A stretch of 7,919 bases of DNA from positions 1-7,919 of the forward strand of contig JAIRWW010000006.1 of the NCBI GenBank assembly GCA_031268685.1. The letters are read 5' to 3'. Numbering within the stretch: position 1 is the first letter of the stretch; each line of letters starts with the position of its first letter. The stretch comes from Azoarcus sp. (GTDB taxonomy: Bacteria > Pseudomonadota > Gammaproteobacteria > Burkholderiales > Rhodocyclaceae). The position numbers and the translations under genes are program-made. Shown piece after piece: positions 1 through 6,727 of this stretch. The notes beneath the pieces are model-generated. The model made no database searches. It saw nothing but the letters and a program-made list of their open reading frames with translations, and was not told where the DNA came from.

Positions 1-4
1 AAAA

Positions 5-11
5 TCTCCTT
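5..11 (-). promoter_or_regulatory. strong Shine-Dalgarno sequence for a gene starting beyond the left edge
   Basis: Read on the minus strand this is AAGGAGA followed by TTTT up to the window edge. That is a near-ideal ribosome binding site, and a start codon would be expected within a few bases past position 1. With the promoter candidate at 43-72 it implies a short leader and a leftward gene whose coding sequence lies wholly outside the window. Its identity cannot be seen. Confidence 0.5.
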
Positions 12-35
12 CGGGAAATCGGTTTGAACAAAACG

Positions 36-102
36 GGCGCGCAGTATGCGCGGCGCAGCGCACGGTTGTCAAATCTTCGGCACTCTCTGCGCGCCATTTT
101 TT
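36..102 (+). terminator. inverted repeat plus T-run, possible weak rightward terminator
   Basis: GGCGCGCAG at 36-44 and CTGCGCGCC at 87-95 are exact reverse complements, and the second arm is followed by A and then six T (97-102). The loop is 42 bases, long for an intrinsic terminator, but it contains further GC-rich self-complementary sequence (about 46-62) that could fold inside it. It could end a rightward gene whose stop is the TGA at 25-27, or it could be an operator-like structure around the leftward promoter. The two readings compete. Confidence 0.3.
43..72 (-). promoter_or_regulatory. putative sigma70 promoter reading left
   Basis: On the minus strand there is a perfect -35 hexamer TTGACA (67-72), an 18-base spacer, and CATACT (43-48), which matches four of six bases of TATAAT. 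Transcription would start near position 36, about 25 bases before the Shine-Dalgarno sequence at 5-11. The fit of promoter, leader and ribosome binding site supports the call. The -10 box is weak and the region is also part of an inverted repeat. Confidence 0.4.
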
Positions 103-246
103 CGGCATCCCCCCGGGCAAAGTACAGTGACACTGCGCTAAAATCTCAACAGCATAATTCAACCGACACAAATGACATAATACTTAGGCCGCCGTGAATC
201 TTGAGCGCAAATGCAACTTGCTTTATCATGCGTAAGTTTAGGCGAT

Positions 247-253
247 GGAAGAG
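247..253 (+). promoter_or_regulatory. ribosome binding site deciding the start at 261
   Basis: GGAAGAG ends seven bases before ATG 261. Neither TTG 201 nor ATG 228 has a comparable purine-rich element at a suitable distance, so this site favours the 306-residue form of the glycosyltransferase. Confidence 0.5.
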
Positions 254-260
254 TGTAGGC

Positions 261-1181
261 ATGGATAAAAAAGCGGCAGGCAATCCATTGCTCAGCATTG
301 TCATTCCTGCCTACAACTATGCAAACGTACTCCGTCGCGCAGTCACATCGGTACTTGAACAGGCTTCAGAAGAAGTCGAACTCTTGGTGATCGACGATGG
401 GTCTTCCGACGATGCCCCCGCAGTTTTTGCCGTTTTATCTAAACTCTATGGAGAACGGTTCCAAGGCATCCGCAAGGATAATAGCGGCCCTGCATCGACG
501 CGAAACCATGGTACACGATTGACTCATGGACGCTTTGTGCTATTTCTGGATGCCGACGACGAACTGGCGGCAGGTATGTTGCCAAGGCTTTGCGACCATC
601 TACGCAAACAACCAGATGTCAATTTCTGGCTGGCAGGCCACATCGCGATACAGCCTGATGGCAGCGAGCGCCAGTACCCAGCCAGCGCAGTTCCATGCAA
701 GCTTCGCAAACGCCTGCGCCACTACCTGCTGGACAAAAAAATTCCCCTCAGCAATGGTGCCTGCGTGTTTTCACGTGAGCTGTTGATGAAACGCCCCTAC
801 CCTGAACATCTGCGGCAAAGTGAGGATGTTCCCGTGTTTGCTTATGCGTTGGCCCAAGAAAAAATCGGTGTTTTGGATTTGTTACTGGCTCGCATCTATA
901 AACACCCAGACAGTATGCGTCACAATGCAAATTCGGCCCGCAAAATTGGCTTGTCTTTGGTAGACGAGGTTTTTTCCAGCTTGCCCGACGATCTGCAATC
1001 GCTCAAGCCCGCTTATCGCACCCAGCGCTGCCTGTCATTGTTCCGCACTTGCCTGCTTGCCGGCGACCTGGAGAGCGCCCGATCCTATTATCGTGAGGCA
1101 GTGCGCACAAACTGGCGCGCCTTGCTTAAATGGTCTTACACATGTAAAGCAGTTCGTCTATGGTCAGGCTTAAACTTGTGA
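261..1181 (+). CDS. family-2 glycosyltransferase (GT-A fold)
   Basis: A 306-residue protein, probably cytoplasmic or peripheral at the inner membrane, that transfers a sugar from a nucleotide-sugar donor to a surface glycan or lipid-linked acceptor. The GT2 layout is clear: the opening strand LSIVIPAYNYANVL (residues 11-24), VIDDGSSDD (43-51) for nucleotide binding, NSGPASTRNHG (74-84), the metal-binding DXD in LFLDADDEL (D97, D99), and an ED pair (E188, D189) in the position of the usual catalytic base. The part after about residue 230 is helical and contacts the acceptor in related enzymes; it is poorly conserved, so donor and acceptor cannot be named. I chose ATG 261 because GGAAGAG (247-253) lies seven bases upstream and the GT2 fold starts right after. 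The frame is open back to TTG 201 and has another ATG at 228, both giving an N-terminus unlike the family. Next to a polytopic glycosyltransferase-like gene, a role in surface polysaccharide or LPS decoration is likely. Confidence 0.88.
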   Translation: MDKKAAGNPLLSIVIPAYNYANVLRRAVTSVLEQASEEVELLVIDDGSSDDAPAVFAVLSKLYGERFQGIRKDNSGPASTRNHGTRLTHGRFVLFLDADDELAAGMLPRLCDHLRKQPDVNFWLAGHIAIQPDGSERQYPASAVPCKLRKRLRHYLLDKKIPLSNGACVFSRELLMKRPYPEHLRQSEDVPVFAYALAQEKIGVLDLLLARIYKHPDSMRHNANSARKIGLSLVDEVFSSLPDDLQSLKPAYRTQRCLSLFRTCLLAGDLESARSYYREAVRTNWRALLKWSYTCKAVRLWSGLNL

Positions 1182-1267
1182 TAATAATTGCCTTCCCATT
1201 ATTCTCAAAAGCCAAGCAAGGCACCCTAGCCTAATTCAGAAAACATACAAAAGCATCGCAGGGCATA

Positions 1268-1282
1268 TTGTGATTATCACAA
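1268..1282. repeat. perfect 15-bp palindrome upstream of the GT-C-like gene, possible operator
   Basis: TTGTGAT, one central T, then ATCACAA: a perfect 7-bp inverted repeat whose right end is 20 bases before ATG 1303. It sits in an AT-rich 121-base gap (1182-1302) between the two glycosyltransferase genes. The TGTGA/TCACA halves are those of CRP-type sites, but the spacing (3 instead of 6) is wrong for CRP, and it is not a TTGAT-N4-ATCAA FNR box. It could be an operator for another dimeric regulator or a small RNA hairpin near the ribosome binding site. No regulator gene is visible nearby. Confidence 0.35.
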
Positions 1283-1287
1283 ACATC

Positions 1288-1293
1288 AAAGGA
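1288..1293 (+). promoter_or_regulatory. ribosome binding site deciding the start at 1303
   Basis: AAAGGA lies nine bases upstream of ATG 1303. The frame can also be opened at GTG 1270, but that start would lie inside the palindrome and has no Shine-Dalgarno sequence, so ATG 1303 is preferred. Confidence 0.5.
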
Positions 1294-1302
1294 TTGAAAC
1301 AC

Positions 1303-2853
1303 ATGTTTTTTATAGGAAAAGTCGCATCAACAATTTCTTGTGCATCGAAGGAAATTTGTAGGCATATACACAATCAATTTACAAAACAAGAAGCTGGCTT
1401 ACAGTTTATATTGCCGACAGTTTTACTGGGCAGTATTTTTCTATCATTGATTTCCAGCTTAAGCAATCCCATATTAGGACGGGATGCTTCGCTCTATCTA
1501 AGCATTGCCACTGATTCGTCTGTTTTGGATGTATCTAGTGCCTTAGAATTATTCGACTGGCCGTGGTACTCTCTTTTGATTGGAATCATTTCCAGACTAT
1601 CAGGATTTCCTCCTGAAATCATCGCCAGGCTATCATGCGAATCCATGACGGCCATTGCCTGTCTTCTGTCAGTTGACATTGTCAGAAAAACCCGCCCTGA
1701 TCTTACTGGCTGGGCCGCATTAATCGTCCTTACTATTCCGGCGTTCAACGAATATCGCGGCGAGGTTTTGCGTGAAAATGGGTTCTGGTGTTTTTCCATG
1801 CTGGCCTTATGGAGCATGTATAAACTGGAGGATGCGCACCGCATCTACCGTTTGTCGTTTGTATGTCTGAGCACAGTTATTGCAGCTGCGTTTCGCTTTG
1901 AAGCTGTTTATATCTTCATCGTTTTTGCCATCACCGAATTTTCTCGCATCCAGGGGAAGACACTTAAAATCGCTGTAGCTTTTGGGAGTCTAGCTTCTGT
2001 GGCAATAGTTTTGTTTTATTTATTGCATCATGGTTTATTGCCAGACGGCAGAGTAACAAGTTTTGTAAGTCGTATTGATCCACTAAAAATACTTAATAAT
2101 TTTTCAGATTTTTCCCAATATGTAGCCTTGAAATTGCCTAAATATACATCTAAAAACTCAGAACAATTGCTTTTTTTAGGTCTGTGTGGATACCTGATTA
2201 GTAAAATCATATCGGCACTTGGCATTTTCAGCATCCCATGGGTGCTGGGCTGGCGCTTACCAAGGAAAGCCCGAGCATTAACTTGGGATCATTTAACTAT
2301 TGCAGCTATCGGCTATTGCGGAATTCTGTTGATATTTTTAATTAATACTTTGTTCATTTCAGGGCGATTTATTGCCTTCCTTGGCTTCTTGTTCCTGCCA
2401 AGAATTTCTGCCGGTATTCATTACATTGTAAACAAATACCCAAAGACCTTTTTGCCCATCATTATACTTTCAATCACGCTTGCGATTTCAAATTCCGTCT
2501 CCTTATCGGAACCCAAAACTTTTATCCGGGATGCTGGAATATGGATAGGTAATAATCTTTCAAAAGAAGACCGGATCTATTTTGAAGACGCACGTATAAG
2601 ATATTATGCACAGTGGGGGTATGTTTACAAAAACAGGGATCAAGACAAAGAAACTGCATTGGCTATTGAAGGCGATGAATCATATGAATATTTTGCTCTT
2701 GATCTTGGTTGCCAGCGCCAGTTGGACCATCAAATTAAACAATTGCAGGAGAAAGGACTGCACTTGCTTGCCAGTTTCAAGAATAAACGAGGGTGTAGCG
2801 CCGCGGTTTTCCGACGCAGCAATGTACCGGCAACAAGTCAAGCCGACGACTAA
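1303..2853 (+). CDS. polytopic inner-membrane protein, probable GT-C (PMT/ArnT-like) glycosyltransferase
   Basis: A 516-residue membrane protein. A short basic N-terminus leads to a first membrane helix at about 33-53. Next comes a loop with NPILGRDASLYLSIA (55-69), in which R60-D61 matches the acidic site in the first periplasmic loop of GT-C enzymes that use polyprenyl-phosphate sugars. Many hydrophobic segments follow (for example around LLSVDIV, WAALIVLTIPAF, LSFVCLSTVIAAAF, IAVAFGSLASVAIVLFYLL, LTIAAIGYCGILLIFLINTLF and FLPIIILSITLAIS). About 90 C-terminal residues after the last helix are soluble, probably periplasmic. Such proteins move a sugar from a lipid carrier to a lipid or protein on the outer face of the inner membrane. 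I cannot name the family or substrate precisely; an O-antigen ligase or polymerase is a less likely alternative. The gene is clearly AT-richer than hemW and the Moco genes, which suggests horizontal transfer together with its GT2 neighbour. ATG 1303 is chosen on its ribosome binding site; GTG 1270 would add 11 residues. Confidence 0.7.
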   Translation: MFFIGKVASTISCASKEICRHIHNQFTKQEAGLQFILPTVLLGSIFLSLISSLSNPILGRDASLYLSIATDSSVLDVSSALELFDWPWYSLLIGIISRLSGFPPEIIARLSCESMTAIACLLSVDIVRKTRPDLTGWAALIVLTIPAFNEYRGEVLRENGFWCFSMLALWSMYKLEDAHRIYRLSFVCLSTVIAAAFRFEAVYIFIVFAITEFSRIQGKTLKIAVAFGSLASVAIVLFYLLHHGLLPDGRVTSFVSRIDPLKILNNFSDFSQYVALKLPKYTSKNSEQLLFLGLCGYLISKIISALGIFSIPWVLGWRLPRKARALTWDHLTIAAIGYCGILLIFLINTLFISGRFIAFLGFLFLPRISAGIHYIVNKYPKTFLPIIILSITLAISNSVSLSEPKTFIRDAGIWIGNNLSKEDRIYFEDARIRYYAQWGYVYKNRDQDKETALAIEGDESYEYFALDLGCQRQLDHQIKQLQEKGLHLLASFKNKRGCSAAVFRRSNVPATSQADD

Positions 2854-2905
2854 AATCCATCCACAGCCATCTCTCCCAAAACGACCGCAGTCCCGAAACC
2901 ACAAC

Positions 2906-3019
<114 letters not shown>

Positions 3020-3036
3020 CTATATGCTTGCGCCGC

Positions 3037-4221
3037 ATGACTAAGCAGACGCTTCCCAGCGGCGATTCCGCGGCATCGTTCTCCGCGCCGCCGCTTGCGC
3101 TCTACATTCATTTCCCTTGGTGCGTGCGCAAATGCCCCTATTGCGATTTCAACTCGCATGCGCCGCGCGACGGCGGGATTCCAGCCGACGCCTGGGGCAA
3201 TGCTGTCGTGGCCGATCTTGAAGCGGCGCTGCCGCAAATATGGGGGCGGCGCGTCCATAGTATTTTCATCGGCGGCGGCACGCCCAGCCTGCTTCCTGTC
3301 CCGGTGTTGGAAAAGCTGCTCGACGCATTGCGCGCCCGCCTGCCGCTCGCGCCAGAGGTCGAAATTACTCTTGAGGCTAATCCCGGCGCGACTGACGCCG
3401 CGTGTTTCGGCGCTTATCGCGCCGCGGGCGTCAACCGGCTGTCGCTCGGCATTCAAAGTTTCGATGACGGAATGCTCGCCCGCATTGGCCGTATTCATGA
3501 CGGCGATGGCGCGCGCCGGGCGGCGGCGGATGCGCTTTCCCATTTCGAGCGCGTGAATTTCGATCTGATGTATGCGCTTCCCGGCCAGACGCTCGCCATG
3601 GCGCTGGCCGATCTGGATGCGGCGCTCGCTTTCGGTGCGGGGCATCTTTCCTGCTATCACCTCACCATCGAGCCGGGCACGCCGTTCGCCCACGATCCGC
3701 CAGCTTTGCCGAGCGGCGATGCCGCCGCCGATATGCAGGAAGCCATTGAAGCGCGGCTTGCCGCCGCAGGCTTTGAGCATTACGAAGTTTCCGCCTTCGC
3801 GCGCGCCGGACAGCAATGCCGCCACAATCTCAATTACTGGACTTTCGGCGATTATCTCGGCCTCGGCCCCGGCGCTCACAGCAAGCTCACGATGCCCGGC
3901 AGTATTGTGCGCGAAGCCCGCCACCGGCATCCGGGCCGTTATCTCGAAGGCTCGGCTCGCGGCGATTTCGTCCAGGAACGGCATACGGTCGATGCGGCGG
4001 AATTGCCATTCGAGTTCATGATGAATGCGTTGCGCCTGTCTGACGGGGTTCCCTTGCGGCTTTTCCACGAGCGAACCGGCTTGCCGCTGAGCGCCGCCGC
4101 AGCCGGACTGGCCACGGCCCGCGCACGCGGGCTGCTGGATCTTTCCCGGAATCGCCTGCGTCCGACGGCGCGGGGCCAGCGGTTTCTCAATGATTTGTTG
4201 CAGATTTTTTTGCCCGATTGA
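3037..4221 (+). CDS. hemW: heme chaperone HemW (radical SAM)
   Basis: A 394-residue cytoplasmic radical SAM protein of the HemN-like branch now called HemW. It binds heme and delivers it to respiratory enzymes; older annotations call it oxygen-independent coproporphyrinogen III oxidase-like. The 4Fe-4S motif is C29-x3-C33-x2-C36 in FPWCVRKCPYCDF. It is followed by the SAM-binding GGGTPSLL (about 75-82), ITLEANPG, the strand VNRLSLGIQSFDD, FDLMYALPGQT, CYHLTIEPGTPF, YEVSAFAR, and HNLNYWTFGDYLGLGPGAHS. A C-terminal winged-helix-like region ends at the stop. Length is close to E. coli HemW (about 380). I chose ATG 3037. The in-frame ATG at 2983 would add 18 residues and begin inside the katG remnant, and neither start has a clear Shine-Dalgarno sequence. 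In many betaproteobacteria rdgB precedes hemW; here that partner is absent and foreign-looking DNA lies upstream. hemW converges on mogA with a 61-base gap. Confidence 0.93.
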   Translation: MTKQTLPSGDSAASFSAPPLALYIHFPWCVRKCPYCDFNSHAPRDGGIPADAWGNAVVADLEAALPQIWGRRVHSIFIGGGTPSLLPVPVLEKLLDALRARLPLAPEVEITLEANPGATDAACFGAYRAAGVNRLSLGIQSFDDGMLARIGRIHDGDGARRAAADALSHFERVNFDLMYALPGQTLAMALADLDAALAFGAGHLSCYHLTIEPGTPFAHDPPALPSGDAAADMQEAIEARLAAAGFEHYEVSAFARAGQQCRHNLNYWTFGDYLGLGPGAHSKLTMPGSIVREARHRHPGRYLEGSARGDFVQERHTVDAAELPFEFMMNALRLSDGVPLRLFHERTGLPLSAAAAGLATARARGLLDLSRNRLRPTARGQRFLNDLLQIFLPD

Positions 4222-4224
4222 TGG

Positions 4225-4268
4225 CGGAGAGGCGGGGCAGTCGCGCGAACGCTCCACCCCACGCTCCG
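4225..4268. terminator. imperfect hairpin between convergent hemW and mogA
   Basis: CGGAG (4225-4229) pairs with CTCCG (4264-4268), and GGGG (4234-4237) pairs with CCCC (4257-4260), giving an interrupted GC-rich stem with a loop of about 19 bases. It fills most of the 61-base gap between the two convergent stop codons, where a two-way terminator is expected. There is no T-run on either side, so an intrinsic terminator is not proven. Confidence 0.25.
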
Positions 4269-4282
4269 TGTCGTCCACTCGA

Positions 4283-4810
4283 TTAAGTCGGCCTGAATGC
4301 GGCGCAAAACTCTGCGCGGGTTTCGAGGCGTCCGCCGCCGATGAGGTCGATGCAATACGGTACGGCGGGGAATACCGCGCGCAGGCATTCATCGATGGCC
4401 GCCGGTTTGCCGGGCAGGTTGATGATGAGGCTTTTGCCGCGAATACCGGCGCTCTGGCGGGACAGGATCGCTGTCGGCACCGAGGCGAGCGATGCCGCGC
4501 GCATCCGTTCGCCGAAACCCGGCAGTATTTTCGTGCAGACTGCTTCGGTGGCTTCCGGCGTTATGTCGCGCGGCGCGGGGCCTGTGCCGCCGGTAGTTAC
4601 GATCAGGCAGCAGGCTTCGCTATCGCTCAGTTCCCGCAATACGGTTTCGATGTGTGTTTTTTCGTCGGCGACGAGGCGGGGGACGGCTTCCCATGGGCTT
4701 GCCAGCGCATTGGCCAGCCAGTCCCGGATGGCGGGGCCGCCTCGATCTTCGTATTCGCCGCGGCTCGCCCGGTCGGAGATGGTGACAATGCCGATGCGCG
4801 CTTTGTTCAT
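4283..4810 (-). CDS. mogA: molybdopterin adenylyltransferase (MogA/MoaB family)
   Basis: A 175-residue cytoplasmic enzyme that activates molybdopterin with ATP to adenylyl-molybdopterin, the substrate for MoeA. It shows the N-terminal strand ARIGIVTISDRAS (4-16) with EYEDRGGPAI after it, D49 in VADEKTHI, the signature TTGGTGPAPRDITPEA (72-87) with D82, then PGFGERMR, AILSRQSAGIRGKSLIINLPGKP and AVPYCIDLIGG. D49 and D82 fall at the same numbers as the two aspartates known to be essential in E. coli MogA. Length and end match MogA rather than the shorter-tailed MoaB. The start ATG (4810) overlaps the moeA stop as ATGA, and GGGAGA (4822-4817) lies six bases upstream, so translation is coupled to moeA. 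It is the last gene of the Moco operon and converges on hemW. The same frame stays open upstream, antisense-like within moeA, with no meaning. Confidence 0.93.
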   Translation of the reverse strand: MNKARIGIVTISDRASRGEYEDRGGPAIRDWLANALASPWEAVPRLVADEKTHIETVLRELSDSEACCLIVTTGGTGPAPRDITPEATEAVCTKILPGFGERMRAASLASVPTAILSRQSAGIRGKSLIINLPGKPAAIDECLRAVFPAVPYCIDLIGGGRLETRAEFCAAFRPT

Positions 4811-6105
4811 GATTCGTCTCCCAATTCCGCTTCGTCTTGATAAGCGCCGGTCTCCAGCAATTGCACCCGGACGGTTTCGCCCGCGGCCAGCTCTTTGCTG
4901 GCACTCGGCACGATGAGCAATCCGTCGGCGCGCGCCATGCTCAGCATATCGCTGCTGCTTTGCGAACCGGCGGAAGACGCTTCGTAGATGCCGGAGGCCT
5001 TGCGTGTGAGCTTTACGCGCATGAATTCGATGCGGCCCGGCCTGGATTTGATGGAATGGGCCAGGCTTGCGGTCAGCGTGCGCCGGAACAGACGCCGGTG
5101 GCCGAGCATCGCGCGCAATGCCGGCAGGACGAATTGCTCGAAGCACACCATGCTGGAAACGGGGTTGCCGGGCAGGCAGAAAACGAGGCTGCGGCCCAAT
5201 GTGCCGAAGGCCAGGGGATGACCCGGGCGCATTTCGACGCGCCAGAAATGCATGCTGACGCCCAGCGCCGCGAGCGTGGGCCGCACATGGTCGTGCACGC
5301 CAACCGAAGTGCCGCCCGAGACGAGCAGCAGATCGTGGCCAAGCCCCCGTTTGAGGAATCCGGACAGTTCGGCGGGGTCGTCGCGGGCGATGCCGAGGAG
5401 TTCGGGTTCGATGCCCTGGGCTTGCACTTGCGCCATCAGCGCGTAGGTGTTGGCATCCGGAATCTTGCTTGGGTCGAATGGTTCGCACAGGGCTTCCAGT
5501 TCGTTGCCGCTCGACAGGATGGCGACGCGCGGCTGGCGATGGACTGTGACCGCGGCTTGTTTTGCCGTCGCCAGCGCGCCGACCGTACCAGGGCCGATGG
5601 CGGTTCCGGCGGCCAGTACGATTTCGCCCTGGCGCATGTTTTCGGCGCGGCGGCGGATGTCCGTGGCCACCTTGACCGGGACGAGGATTTCGACTTCGCC
5701 ATCCTGGCCGGGACGGGTGTCTTCGACCCTGACGACGGTGTCGGCGCCGTCGGGAACTGGCGCGCCGGTCATGATCCGGGCGCATTGCCCGCGCTGGAGC
5801 GTGACGCGGGGGCTGTTCCCCGCCTGAATGTCGTCGACGATTTTCAGCGTCACCGGCGCATCGGCAATGTCGGCGGCGCGCGCGGCGTAGCCGTCCATTG
5901 CGGAAACGTCGCGGGGCGGCAGGTCGCGGTCGGCACGAACGTCAGCGGCCAGCACCCGGCCAAGCGCTCGTTCGAGCGCGATATTTTCATCTTCCGTGCC
6001 GATGGCAGTTACCTTGTCGAGAATGCAAGCTTGCGCGTCCCGGACGGAAAGGCCCTCGGAAAGGGGTGAGGATGAGGGCGAAGGTTTCGCGGGTTTTTCG
6101 TTCAT
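4807..6105 (-). CDS. moeA: molybdopterin molybdenumtransferase MoeA
   Basis: A 432-residue cytoplasmic enzyme that inserts molybdate into adenylyl-molybdopterin made by MogA, yielding active molybdenum cofactor. Recognisable family blocks in order are LERALGRVLAADV, PPRDVSAMDGYA (about 63-74), RIMTGAPVPDGADTVVRVED, VAILSSGNELE, IPDANTYALMAQV, the MogA-like core LLLVSGGTSVGVHDHV, FWRVEMRPGHPLAFG, VFCLPGNPVSSMVCFEQFVLP, and near the end PGRIEFMRV and the SSDMLSMARADGLLIVP block of domain IV. The first 17 or so residues (rich in Pro and Ser) are a poorly conserved lead-in. The start ATG (6105) lies 7 bases after the mobA stop. A strong AAGGAGA (6123-6117) sits inside the end of mobA, 11 bases before the ATG, so moeA has its own good ribosome site as well as coupling. 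Its end overlaps the mogA start by four bases. All expected blocks are present and it appears intact. Confidence 0.95.
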   Translation of the reverse strand: MNEKPAKPSPSSSPLSEGLSVRDAQACILDKVTAIGTEDENIALERALGRVLAADVRADRDLPPRDVSAMDGYAARAADIADAPVTLKIVDDIQAGNSPRVTLQRGQCARIMTGAPVPDGADTVVRVEDTRPGQDGEVEILVPVKVATDIRRRAENMRQGEIVLAAGTAIGPGTVGALATAKQAAVTVHRQPRVAILSSGNELEALCEPFDPSKIPDANTYALMAQVQAQGIEPELLGIARDDPAELSGFLKRGLGHDLLLVSGGTSVGVHDHVRPTLAALGVSMHFWRVEMRPGHPLAFGTLGRSLVFCLPGNPVSSMVCFEQFVLPALRAMLGHRRLFRRTLTASLAHSIKSRPGRIEFMRVKLTRKASGIYEASSAGSQSSSDMLSMARADGLLIVPSASKELAAGETVRVQLLETGAYQDEAELGDES

Positions 6106-6112
6106 GGTTTTG

Positions 6113-6727
6113 TCATTCTCCTTGCGGGGTATATCTCCCGAAATACCGCCGCGCCCTGGCGAAGTCTTCGGGGGTGTCGAGGTCGATGAAGCTTTGCGGG
6201 TTTGCATCGGCGTCGCACAGGCTGCGTTCGTCGACGCGGCAGACATCGAGCGCGGCCAGCGCCGCTTGCAGGCTGCGGTTTTCCGCGCCGTCCAGCGCGG
6301 CCTGGAATGCTGGCAGCGCCGAGACGGCGTAAAACGCGGCCAGTGCCTGGGGATGTCCGGCTGCGATGGGCACGACGGCCTGATGCGCGCCGCGCCGCGC
6401 CGCCAATTGCAGGATGGTTTCCGCCCGCAGGTAAGGCATGTCCGTGGCCACAGCGAAAACCCACGGCGTCGTCGCGCGCCGCAATCCGGCGTAAAGTCCG
6501 GCAAGCGGCCCAGCGCTCGAAATACCGTCGCAGACTTGCGTAATGCTGGCGTCGAGTCCGCCGCGAGGCTGGCGGACGCTGAGCAATACCACGGGGAAAA
6601 GCGTTTGCATCAGGTTGATCGTGCGTTGCAGCAGGCTTTGTCCGCCAAGTCGCAGAACGGCCTTGTCGCGGCCCATCCGGCGGGAATCGCCGCCGGCCAG
6701 GATCAGCGCCGTGCAATCGTCGATCAT
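6113..6727 (-). CDS. mobA: molybdenum cofactor guanylyltransferase MobA
   Basis: A 204-residue cytoplasmic nucleotidyltransferase that joins GMP from GTP to the molybdenum cofactor, giving the bis-MGD form used by DMSO-reductase-family enzymes such as nitrate reductase and formate dehydrogenase. It has the family's LILAGGDSRRMGRDKA (8-23, with K22), GPLAGLYAGL (73-82), and the metal-binding ATDMPYL (D96) where MobA proteins have an AxDMP motif. The C-terminus has SFIDLDTPEDFARA, the usual dinucleotide-enzyme ending. Length is close to E. coli MobA (194). The ATG (6727) overlaps the mobB TGA as ATGA and has only a poor Shine-Dalgarno sequence, so translation probably depends on coupling from mobB. 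A CTP-using homologue such as MocA is possible in principle, but the neighbour mobB and the G-specific-looking N-terminal motif favour MobA. Confidence 0.92.
   Translation of the reverse strand: MIDDCTALILAGGDSRRMGRDKAVLRLGGQSLLQRTINLMQTLFPVVLLSVRQPRGGLDASITQVCDGISSAGPLAGLYAGLRRATTPWVFAVATDMPYLRAETILQLAARRGAHQAVVPIAAGHPQALAAFYAVSALPAFQAALDGAENRSLQAALAALDVCRVDERSLCDADANPQSFIDLDTPEDFARARRYFGRYTPQGE
6117..6123 (-). promoter_or_regulatory. moeA ribosome binding site inside mobA
   Basis: On the minus strand AAGGAGA overlaps the last codons of mobA and precedes the moeA ATG at 6105 by 11 bases. It is the strongest Shine-Dalgarno sequence in the Moco operon, so moeA may be translated better than the mobA gene ahead of it. 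Confidence 0.55.

Larger units (their letters stand above)
1..260. other. non-coding region at left edge, probable divergent promoter region
   Basis: I find no convincing gene here. One plus-strand frame is open from the edge to about 197 and another ends at a TGA at 25-27 (final residues KISFGKSV), but neither resembles a protein I know. What the stretch holds is a leftward promoter candidate (43-72), a leftward Shine-Dalgarno sequence at the edge (5-11), and an inverted repeat followed by six T (36-102). A CATAAT box at 176-181 could be the -10 element for the rightward glycosyltransferase gene, but it has no good -35 partner. The simplest reading is the space between two divergent genes. 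Confidence 0.5.

Noticed and set aside
1268..1282. CRP or FNR binding site
   Set aside because: The half-sites look similar to CRP, but the spacing is three bases rather than six, and the FNR core TTGAT-N4-ATCAA is absent; recorded only as an unassigned palindrome.
4811..5785. In-frame upstream extension of mogA that would give a 500-residue protein
   Set aside because: The extension lies inside moeA in another frame and is Arg/Pro-rich nonsense. The conserved MogA sequence begins at 4810 with a good Shine-Dalgarno sequence and an ATGA overlap.
4837..6069. A 410-codon open frame on the plus strand, opposite moeA
   Set aside because: It is fully antisense to moeA, whose conserved blocks are complete. 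Its translation has no recognisable domain, and such frames are common opposite GC-rich genes.
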